Shown piece after piece: positions 1 to 5,518 of a stretch of DNA of 6,200 nucleotides (its first letter is position 1; the number at the start of each line of letters is the position of its first letter). The stretch is from Clostridiales bacterium (GTDB lineage: Bacteria; Bacillota; Clostridia; Oscillospirales; CAG-272). The position numbers and the translations under genes were made by a program. The stretch lies in the NCBI GenBank assembly GCA_018370615.1, contig JAGZAC010000107.1, forward strand, positions 1 through 6,200, given 5' to 3'. The notes beneath the pieces are model-generated. The model was not told the DNA's origin and did no database searches. It saw only the letters and a list, made by a program, of their open reading frames with translations.

Positions 1-387
1 GTCCCATCGGACCGGGAACAGGTTGTCACGCTGCCCAGGCCTCTGGATTTGGAGGAGTTTTTGCAAACTGTCCGGATGCAATATTCTATGGACGGATACA
101 CCGGTGCAGAGGACTATCAGTGTGACGATCGGCATAGAACTGTCACATGTAGGGGACAGACGGTCACGCTTACGGAGAAGGAGTACGCGCTATTTCAAAT
201 TCTGTACGGGCGTATGGGTGAAATAGTTGCAAAAGATGCGTTGACCGAGCTCCTTTGGGATGCTGGAAACAACAATGCTTGTCAGGTATACATCGCATAT
301 CTGCGAAAAAAGCTGGAGTCTATTGCCGGTGCTGGCGTGCTGACGTCGGTGCGGGGAAAGGGCTATGTATTGCATCCTCCCCAGTGA
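1..387 (+). CDS. OmpR/PhoB-type response regulator, 3' part only
   Basis: The frame is open from the first base and stops at TGA 385-387, giving 128 residues; the start lies outside the window. Residues 11-24 (LPRPLDLEEFLQTV) match the end of a receiver domain, where the usual conserved Lys-Pro appears as Arg-Pro. Residues about 40-126 form a winged-helix DNA-binding domain: the TLTEKEYALFQIL stretch, then the region with QVYIAYLRKKLE (recognition helix), then the wing SVRGKGYVL. The phosphoacceptor Asp is not in the window. Family knowledge says such proteins bind promoter DNA as dimers after phosphorylation by a sensor kinase. No kinase gene follows; thiI starts 24 nt downstream, so any kinase would be upstream. 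The signal it responds to cannot be told. Confidence 0.9.
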   Translation, partial: VPSDREQVVTLPRPLDLEEFLQTVRMQYSMDGYTGAEDYQCDDRHRTVTCRGQTVTLTEKEYALFQILYGRMGEIVAKDALTELLWDAGNNNACQVYIAYLRKKLESIAGAGVLTSVRGKGYVLHPPQ

Positions 388-411
388 AACAGTATGGAAA
401 GGTACAGAAAA

Positions 412-1617
412 ATGAAAGAAGTCATTCTTTGTAAATATGGGGAAATTATTTTAAAAGGGGCAAACCGCTCCCGGTTTGAGAGTCAGCTGATTCGGGAGCT
501 GCGCCGCCGGGCGGCCCATGTGGGAAGGTTTCAGATCCGCTGGGCCCAGTCCACCGTGTACATAGAGCCCGAGACTGAGAAGGAAGACGTAGATGAAATG
601 TACGAGCAGGCAAAAAAAGTCTTTGGTTTTGCTTCTGTAACCAGAGCCGCTGCTTGTGAAAAGGATATGGAGGCAATTTTTGCAGCAGCCAGAGAGTATC
701 TTCCACAGAGACTGCAGGGATATTGGACGTTCCGATGTGAAGCAAAGCGCAGCGACAAGATGTTTCCTCTGAAAAGCCCTGCCATTGCCGCCGAAGTAGG
801 CGGCGTAATTTTGGAGACGCTTCCTCATTTGAAAGTGGATCTGTCCCATCCTGACATTACTGTTCGGGTAGAGGTTCGGGACAGAATGGCGTATATCCAT
901 GCGGGACAGGAAAGGGGCGCCGGCGGAATCCCGCTGGGGTCTGGCGGCAAAGGACTGCTCCTTTTGTCCGGCGGGATCGACAGTCCGGTGGCCGGGTATA
1001 TGATGGCAAAGCGGGGCCTCTTCATAGATGCGCTTCATTTTGAAAGCTATCCCTATACCAGTGAACAGGCCCGGCAGAAGGTGCTGGAGCTGGCCCACGA
1101 GCTCTGTGAATACTGTCGGGAGATACGGGTGCATATCATTTCTCTGACCCATATTCAAGAGGTACTGCGGGACGAATGTGAGGAAGAGTACTTCACTCTG
1201 CTGCTGCGCCGGTTTATGATGGAGCTGGCAAACCGGGTGGCTGAGGAAAAGGACTGTACGGCCTTGATTACAGGAGAGAGTCTGGGACAGGTGGCCAGTC
1301 AGACCATGTCTGCCATATGCGTCACTGACCAGGCGGCGAAATATCCCGTACTGCGTCCCTGCATTGGGTTAGATAAAGAAGAAATCGTGGAGCGTTCCCG
1401 CCAGATCGGCACTTTTGAAACGTCGATTTTGCCGTACGAGGATTGCTGTACCGTTTTCACTCCCCGGCATCCAAAGACTCGGCCCCAACTTTCCAAGGTG
1501 CTCCAGCAGGAGCAGCGGCTGGACCGGGAAGCCTTGCTGCAGGAGGCATGGGACAGCTTGTATACGGTGGCGGTGCGCCAGTTTGAAGAAATTCCCCTGG
1601 ACGTGGGAAATGTATAG
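412..1617 (+). CDS. thiI: tRNA 4-thiouridine synthase ThiI (sulfurtransferase)
   Basis: ThiI adenylates and thiolates U8 of tRNA in the cytoplasm, taking persulfide sulfur from a cysteine desulfurase; in some bacteria it also serves thiamine thiazole synthesis. The 401-residue protein has an N-terminal ferredoxin-like region (about 1-60), a THUMP RNA-binding domain (about 60-165) and an ATP-pyrophosphatase domain. The PP-loop is SGGIDSP at 186-192, followed by TGESLGQVASQT at 288-299. EDCC at 343-346 aligns with the catalytic Cys region (Cys344 in E. coli). No C-terminal rhodanese domain is present, as is usual in Bacillota. The start at ATG 412 is preferred over in-frame ATG 394: GGAAAGG at 396-402 lies 9 nt upstream of 412, while 394 has no ribosome site and adds six non-conserved residues. 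No cysteine desulfurase gene is adjacent here, although one often is. Confidence 0.96.
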   Translation: MKEVILCKYGEIILKGANRSRFESQLIRELRRRAAHVGRFQIRWAQSTVYIEPETEKEDVDEMYEQAKKVFGFASVTRAAACEKDMEAIFAAAREYLPQRLQGYWTFRCEAKRSDKMFPLKSPAIAAEVGGVILETLPHLKVDLSHPDITVRVEVRDRMAYIHAGQERGAGGIPLGSGGKGLLLLSGGIDSPVAGYMMAKRGLFIDALHFESYPYTSEQARQKVLELAHELCEYCREIRVHIISLTHIQEVLRDECEEEYFTLLLRRFMMELANRVAEEKDCTALITGESLGQVASQTMSAICVTDQAAKYPVLRPCIGLDKEEIVERSRQIGTFETSILPYEDCCTVFTPRHPKTRPQLSKVLQQEQRLDREALLQEAWDSLYTVAVRQFEEIPLDVGNV

Positions 1618-1628
1618 GAAGTTAAAGT

Positions 1629-2054
1629 ATGGAGAAGATAGAAAGCATCCTGGCGGATGCTATAGACAGACTTGTGGGAGACGCTACCTGTGTCTTGGTG
1701 CGGCCGGGTATGGACGCGCAGGTTTCCAGAGAGAAGGGGATTCGTCCCCTGCTTTTGTGGCTTTCAGAGGATGACGGCGCTTTGCGCGAAGCAGTCATCG
1801 CGGACCGGATTATAGGTCGTGCCGCTGCCCTTCTGGCGGTATACGGCGGCGCGCGGGCGGTGTACGGAGAAGTAATGAGCAAGGGTGCCGTGCCTATTTT
1901 GGAAGGGGCGGGCATAGTATATTCCTATAGGACCCTGACGGAGCAGATTATCAATCGAAAAGGCGACGGACCGTGTCCTATGGAGCAGGCGGTTGCCGGT
2001 GTCACTGATCCGGCGCGGGCAGCAGCAATTTTGCGTGCAAAAGTGATGCGCTGA
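1629..2054 (+). CDS. DUF1893 domain protein (cytidine deaminase-like fold)
   Basis: This 141-residue protein resembles DUF1893, a family represented by Thermotoga TM1506 whose structure is described as cytidine-deaminase-like; its biochemical role is unknown to me. Visible family features are KGIRPLLLWL near 36-45, the central block ADRIIGRAAALLAVYGG at 58-74, VYGEVMSKGAVPILEG near 78-93, and a C-terminal NRKGDGPCPMEQ with Cys116. The canonical zinc-deaminase pair (H/C-A-E and PCxxC) is not evident, so deaminase activity should not be assumed. The start at ATG 1629 has AGGAAG at 1616-1621, which overlaps the thiI stop codon; the gap is 11 nt, so co-translation with thiI is likely. Family assignment is from recognised sequence pattern; function is open. 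Confidence 0.85.
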   Translation: MEKIESILADAIDRLVGDATCVLVRPGMDAQVSREKGIRPLLLWLSEDDGALREAVIADRIIGRAAALLAVYGGARAVYGEVMSKGAVPILEGAGIVYSYRTLTEQIINRKGDGPCPMEQAVAGVTDPARAAAILRAKVMR

Positions 2055-2066
2055 CTTTCAAAAGCT

Positions 2067-2070
2067 GAGG
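2067..2070 (+). promoter_or_regulatory. Ribosome binding site that fixes the glycosyltransferase start
   Basis: GAGG sits 8 nt before GTG 2079. The alternative in-frame GTG at 2070 begins on the last base of this motif and so cannot use it. Confidence 0.7.
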
Positions 2071-2078
2071 TGATTTGT

Positions 2079-3215
2079 GTGAATGTAACAGTTGTTTGCG
2101 ATATGCTTGGCGAAGAAAACAACGGAACGACAATTGCCGCAATGAATCTGATTCGCAGTCTTCGGGCAAAGGGGCATACTGTACGGGCCCTGTGTACCGG
2201 CACAAAACACGCAGGAGAGGAAGGATACTATATCGTTCCTTCCATCAACTTTGGCCCCTTCAACGGATATGTGGCAAAAAACGGTGTGGCTCTGGCGCGG
2301 CCGGTGCGCCGCATTATGGAAGAGGCCATTGAGGGTGCCGATGTAGTGCATATTATGATTCCCTTTATGTTGGGCGTTTCTGCTGCAAAGATTGCCTGGG
2401 CCAAAGGAATTCCCGTTACAGCCGGATTCCACTGTCAGGCGGAGAATTTGTCTAATCATTTGTTCCTTATGAATTCAGGCCGGTTCAACCGTTTTGTATA
2501 TAGGGTATTTTATCAAACGCTGTACGGACGCTGCGACTGTGTCCATTATCCTACGCGCTTTATCTGCGATGTTTTTGAGAAGGCGGCGGGTCCTACCAAC
2601 CACTATATTATTTCCAATGGAGTAGATGCTTCCTTTGTCAAAAAGGATGTGCCCAAGCCGGAGGCCTTTCGGGACAAATTCATCATCCTATTTACCGGGC
2701 GCTACAGTCGGGAAAAGTCGCATAAGGTGCTGCTGGACGCTGTAGCCCTTTCCCGGCATAAAGAGGAGATTCAGCTGATTTTTGCGGGTACCGGTCCCCA
2801 GAAAAAGAATCTGGAAGCCCGGGCCCGTCATCTTGGGATTGCGATGCCGGTGATGCAGTTTTACTCCCGGCAGGATCTGGTAGATGTGATCAATTATTCA
2901 GATTTGTATGTACATCCGGCGGAAATCGAGATAGAAGCCATTGCATGTCTGGAGGCCATCGCCTGCGGAAAGGTGCCCGTGATTGCAGATTCACCCAGAA
3001 GCGCCACCCGCCATTTTGCACTGACGCCGGAAAATCTATTTCAGGTAAACGATTCGGAAAGTCTTGCAGAGCGTATTGATTATTGGATCGAGCATCCCGA
3101 GGAGCGTGCAAGATGCAGCGAGCAGTATCTGGGATATGCAGAGACGTTTGCTTTTGACCAATGTATGGATCAGTTGGAGGGAATGCTTGCCGATGCCACG
3201 AAAAAAGAAGCATAG
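2079..3215 (+). CDS. GT4-family glycosyltransferase, probably membrane glycolipid synthesis
   Basis: A 378-residue retaining GT-B glycosyltransferase that would move a sugar from a nucleotide-sugar donor to an acceptor at the inner face of the membrane. The N-terminal half opens with VTVVCDMLGEENNGTT, where donor-independent acceptor loops are expected, and has FHCQAEN at 117-123. The C-terminal half shows ISNGVD at 178-183, FTGRYSREKSHKVLLDA at 205-221, the donor-site FAGTGP at 235-240, and an E-x7-E pair (Glu284 and Glu292) followed by ACGKVPVIADSPRSAT. The pattern resembles diacylglycerol glucosyl- and mannosyltransferases, but donor and acceptor cannot be read from the sequence. GTG 2079 is the start by its ribosome site. 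It lies 24 nt after the DUF1893 gene and overlaps the acyltransferase by 23 nt, which points to a shared lipid pathway. Confidence 0.9.
   Translation: MNVTVVCDMLGEENNGTTIAAMNLIRSLRAKGHTVRALCTGTKHAGEEGYYIVPSINFGPFNGYVAKNGVALARPVRRIMEEAIEGADVVHIMIPFMLGVSAAKIAWAKGIPVTAGFHCQAENLSNHLFLMNSGRFNRFVYRVFYQTLYGRCDCVHYPTRFICDVFEKAAGPTNHYIISNGVDASFVKKDVPKPEAFRDKFIILFTGRYSREKSHKVLLDAVALSRHKEEIQLIFAGTGPQKKNLEARARHLGIAMPVMQFYSRQDLVDVINYSDLYVHPAEIEIEAIACLEAIACGKVPVIADSPRSATRHFALTPENLFQVNDSESLAERIDYWIEHPEERARCSEQYLGYAETFAFDQCMDQLEGMLADATKKEA
3176..3181 (+). promoter_or_regulatory. Ribosome binding site for the acyltransferase, inside the glycosyltransferase gene
   Basis: GGAGGG lies 11 nt before ATG 3193 and 5 nt before an in-frame TTG at 3187. 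It is within the upstream coding sequence, so translation of the two genes is probably coupled. Confidence 0.55.
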
Positions 3216-4065
3216 GACCATTGTGTATGAGGATCTGCTCCGGGACGATTTTGCAGGCATCCATATCCAGCGAAAAGAAGTGAGCGGGGACTTCCCCTAT
3301 GTGCGCACGTCATGTGTCTGGCGAGTGTGCAGCTGGCTTTTGTATTATGTTGTTGCGATTCCTCTTATTTTTATCATTAGCAAACTGTATTTGGGCTTGC
3401 GTTTTGAAAACCGCAAGGTGCTGAAAAAACTGCCGCCTGGCGGATGTTTTCTCTATTGCAACCACACCCACATACTGGACGTATTTGTACCACCTCTTGC
3501 GATGTATCCAAAACGGGTATATACGGTTGCCGGTGCGGATGCAGTTTCCATTCCGGGGCTGCAGCGCCTGGTGATGCTGCTGGGATGTTTGCCGATTCCC
3601 ACAAAAACTTCTGCGCTGCCCACTCTCAGGAAGGTAATTGAGAAAAGGTATAAAGCCGGCGGCTGTATCGCTGTATTTCCGGAAGCCCACATCTGGCCCT
3701 ATTATACAGGAATCCGTCCCTTTGGGCCGGTCTCTTTTACGTATCCGGCCGGGCTGAACGCTCCTGTGATTGCGGCAGTGGTGAAATACCGCCGGCGGCG
3801 AGGACTGTTTCGACTGTGCAAACGGCCGGGGATGACGGTGCATCTCAGTGACCCCATATATGCAGATGCTGCAGCATCTCTCCGAGAACGGAAAATTTCT
3901 CTGCGGGAACAGGTGTATGACTACATGTGTAAAACGGCGGTAGAGGGGGAAAATGTGGAATATATCCGGTATGTGCCTGCAAATAAAGAAAATAACTCCC
4001 CTGAAAACTCACAGATTCCCAGGGGAGCCGCAGATTATTCTTCCATTTGTAATAAGGCAAAGTGA
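3193..4065 (+). CDS. PlsC-like 1-acylglycerol-3-phosphate acyltransferase family protein
   Basis: A 290-residue member of the glycerolipid acyltransferase family, which transfers acyl chains to lysophosphatidate or similar acceptors at the membrane. A hydrophobic segment at about 42-66 is the likely membrane anchor. The catalytic HX4D motif is His91-Asp96 (NHTHILD). A later VFPEAHIW (161-168) occupies the place of the usual FPEG motif, with Ala instead of Gly; it is followed by RPFGPVSFTYPAGLNAPVIA. The frame extends further upstream, but ATG 3193 has GGAGGG in front of it, and a longer start would lie deep in the glycosyltransferase gene. The last 26 or so residues (after PANK at 262-265) are polar, look non-conserved, and are encoded across the terminator and 3' end of the convergent regulator gene. 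Pairing with the glycosyltransferase suggests glycolipid synthesis or remodelling. The exact acceptor is unknown, so no gene symbol is given. Confidence 0.88.
   Translation: MPRKKKHRTIVYEDLLRDDFAGIHIQRKEVSGDFPYVRTSCVWRVCSWLLYYVVAIPLIFIISKLYLGLRFENRKVLKKLPPGGCFLYCNHTHILDVFVPPLAMYPKRVYTVAGADAVSIPGLQRLVMLLGCLPIPTKTSALPTLRKVIEKRYKAGGCIAVFPEAHIWPYYTGIRPFGPVSFTYPAGLNAPVIAAVVKYRRRRGLFRLCKRPGMTVHLSDPIYADAAASLRERKISLREQVYDYMCKTAVEGENVEYIRYVPANKENNSPENSQIPRGAADYSSICNKAK
3979..4027 (-). terminator. Probable Rho-independent terminator of the Crp/Fnr gene
   Basis: Perfect 8-bp arms CTCCCCTG (3996-4003) and CAGGGGAG (4020-4027) enclose a 16-nt loop. Read on the - strand the hairpin starts 7 nt after the regulator's stop codon and is followed at once by a T-rich run, TTATTTTCTTTATTTGC (complement of 3995-3979). 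On the + strand no T-run follows, so it is directional. It lies wholly inside the acyltransferase coding sequence. The loop is longer than typical, which lowers confidence slightly. Confidence 0.72.
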
Positions 4066-4688
4066 TTTTTATGAAATAAAAGCAGCCCTTCCTCCCGCAT
4101 GCGGCAAAGCTCCTTTGACAGTGCGCTGCGGTCCAAATTCAAATAATCTGCCATCTGCTGCCGGTTGAAGGGGATTGTAATTTCCATAGTGTCCTGCTGA
4201 ACCGCCTGCGCAGATAAGTAGGCCAGCACCCGTCTACGTACACTTTTTGCTGTGGTGCAAAAAATCCGGCCGGAAAGCGTCAGATTGTTGCGGGCGGACA
4301 TGCGCAGCAGATTGTGCAGCAGTGTAATATACCAGGAGGTATGGTAGTTCTCCGGATTTTGCAAAAGCTGCAGATTTAAAAACAAGATTTCTGCCTGCTC
4401 GGCGGCCACTACGTCTACCAGCATAGATTCCCGACATAGGGCGTAGGTTTCGGCAAAAATTTTGCCGGCACCGAGACTGCCCAGAATGCTTTTGTTGCCC
4501 CACAGGTCTATATTTTCAATCAGCACGCTGCCTGAGAGAACAACGCCGATTTCATAGGCGGGGTCTCCGGTGTGTAGTATATATTCGCCCTTTTGAAATA
4601 TTTTCCGGCGCATACAGCGGCATGCCTGCATTTGGGAAAATTCATTTTCAGATATGCCGGAAAATAAAGGTATTTGCAAAACGTTCAT
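4035..4688 (-). CDS. Crp/Fnr-family transcriptional regulator
   Basis: A 217-residue DNA-binding regulator. A cyclic-nucleotide-binding-type beta-roll spans about 20-110 (GEYILHTGDPAYEIGVVLSG, then GAGKIFAETYAL), followed by a dimer helix and a Crp-type helix-turn-helix at about 176-197 (RQQMADYLNLDRSALSKEL). The phosphate-binding cassette lacks the Arg-Ser seen in E. coli CRP, so cAMP is unlikely to be the effector. Cys23 and Cys25 (ACRC) are near the N-terminus, but the four-Cys pattern of E. coli FNR is not present; whether it binds a cluster is unknown. ATG 4688 is chosen because GAGG (complement of 4695-4698) lies 6 nt upstream; a TTG four codons earlier overlaps that site. It is divergent from the ferredoxin gene across 92 nt, so autoregulation and control of that gene are likely. 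In Clostridia related regulators often neighbour hybrid-cluster-protein or redox genes. Confidence 0.92.
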   Translation of the reverse strand: MNVLQIPLFSGISENEFSQMQACRCMRRKIFQKGEYILHTGDPAYEIGVVLSGSVLIENIDLWGNKSILGSLGAGKIFAETYALCRESMLVDVVAAEQAEILFLNLQLLQNPENYHTSWYITLLHNLLRMSARNNLTLSGRIFCTTAKSVRRRVLAYLSAQAVQQDTMEITIPFNRQQMADYLNLDRSALSKELCRMREEGLLLFHKNHFALLQMEE

Positions 4689-4730
4689 AAAAAACCTCAA
4701 ATTTCGTTGCTATAACCACCGAATGCTTTT

Positions 4731-4759
4731 CTTGATTGTACTATAATTTGTTTATCAAG
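4731..4759. promoter_or_regulatory. Inverted repeat centred on a TATAAT box: candidate operator
   Basis: Arms CTTGAT (4731-4736) and ATCAAG (4754-4759) are perfect inverted repeats with 17 nt between them. The repeat centre (4745) falls within the TATAAT at 4742-4747. The arms contain TTGAT/ATCAA, as in FNR half-sites, but at 17 nt rather than the 4 nt of an FNR box. A protein bound here would cover the -10 element and could act on both divergent genes. That it is bound by the adjacent Crp/Fnr protein is inference. Confidence 0.4.
4742..4747 (+). promoter_or_regulatory. Putative -10 box of the ferredoxin/fprA unit
   Basis: A perfect TATAAT lies 33 nt before ATG 4781. At 16-18 nt upstream (4718-4725) there is no TTGACA-like -35, so the promoter is either weak or dependent on an activator. 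The whole divergent region 4689-4780 is AT-rich. A - strand promoter for the regulator is expected here, but no convincing pair of boxes could be picked. Confidence 0.5.
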
Positions 4760-4780
4760 TAGGGAAAAGAGGTTTAGCAT

Positions 4781-5473
4781 ATGATTCGGAAGATTATTCA
4801 AATAGATGAAGAAAAGTGCAACGGCTGCGGCGCATGTGCCGATGCCTGCCACGAGGGTGCCATCGGTATGGTGGAGGGAAAGGCAAAGCTGCTGCGGGAC
4901 GACTACTGCGATGGTTTGGGCGACTGTCTGCCGGCATGTTCCACGGGAGCGATCACCTTTGTAGAGCGGGAAGCGGCAGCGTATGACGAAGCGGCCGTGC
5001 TGGAAAATAAAAAGAGGAAGGCTTCGGCAGGTGGCTGCCCCGGCCACCAGCTGCGGCAGTTTGAAAGAAAGCAGGAGGACAACACCGCTGCATCCTCAGG
5101 ATCTGGCAAATCCAGGCTTGCCCAATGGCCTGTGCAGATTCGTCTTGTGCCGGTGAATGCGCCATATTTTGACGGGGCAAAGCTGCTGATTGCCGCAGAC
5201 TGTACGGCGTTTGCATATGCAGGCATGCATGCGGACTTTATGAAGGGAAAAATTACATTGATAGGGTGTCCTAAGCTGGACGCTGTGGACTACAGGGAAA
5301 AGCTGACAGAAATCATTCGGAGCAACAACATACAAAGCGTAACCATTGTAAAAATGGAGGTGCCTTGCTGCGGCGGTCTGGAGGCGGCTGCGAGGGATGC
5401 CCTGCAGGCCAGCGGGAAGTTTATTCCCTGGCAGGTGGTTACGATTTCCCTGGATGGGAACATTATAGAGTAG
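4781..5473 (+). CDS. Ferredoxin-domain protein with a Cys-rich C-terminal domain
   Basis: A 230-residue cytoplasmic iron-sulfur protein, probably an electron carrier. The first motif, CNGCGACADAC (Cys13, 16, 19, 23), is a complete [4Fe-4S] ligand set. The second, CDGLGDCLPAC (Cys43, 49, 53), has Leu46 where the second Cys would be, and Ser follows the last Cys instead of the usual Pro. A low-complexity polar linker spans about 66-115 and includes GGCPG (Cys86). The C-terminal domain (about 117-230) has further Cys at 141 (AADCTAFAYA), 163 (LIGCPKLD) and 196-197 (VPCCGG). I recognise this layout from uncharacterised clostridial 4Fe-4S proteins next to Crp/Fnr regulators; their partner is not known to me. 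The start ATG 4781 has AGAGG at 4768-4772. It is followed 45 nt later by fprA, suggesting joint expression in redox or O2/NO defence (inference). Confidence 0.9.
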   Translation: MIRKIIQIDEEKCNGCGACADACHEGAIGMVEGKAKLLRDDYCDGLGDCLPACSTGAITFVEREAAAYDEAAVLENKKRKASAGGCPGHQLRQFERKQEDNTAASSGSGKSRLAQWPVQIRLVPVNAPYFDGAKLLIAADCTAFAYAGMHADFMKGKITLIGCPKLDAVDYREKLTEIIRSNNIQSVTIVKMEVPCCGGLEAAARDALQASGKFIPWQVVTISLDGNIIE

Positions 5474-5518
5474 GCCATTTAAAAAACATATAGAAATGCA
5501 ACAGAAAGGAAAGACGCA

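Noticed and set aside
394..411. Earlier in-frame ATG for thiI
   Set aside because: It has no ribosome site, and GGAAAGG sits between it and the ATG at 412, where ThiI homology begins.
451..1158. Long - strand open frame (235 codons) opposite thiI
   Set aside because: It has no recognisable motif and lies antisense to the THUMP and PP-loop coding region; a shadow frame.
3064..3192. Upstream extension of the acyltransferase frame
   Set aside because: It would overlap the glycosyltransferase by about 150 nt and has no family similarity; the ribosome site points to 3193.
3996..4027. Bidirectional terminator also serving the + strand operon
   Set aside because: On the + strand the hairpin is followed by CCGCAGATT with no T-run, and it lies before the acyltransferase stop codon.
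4732..4758. Canonical FNR box (TTGAT-N4-ATCAA)
   Set aside because: The half-sites are present, but the spacing is far larger than 4 nt; kept only as a generic inverted repeat.
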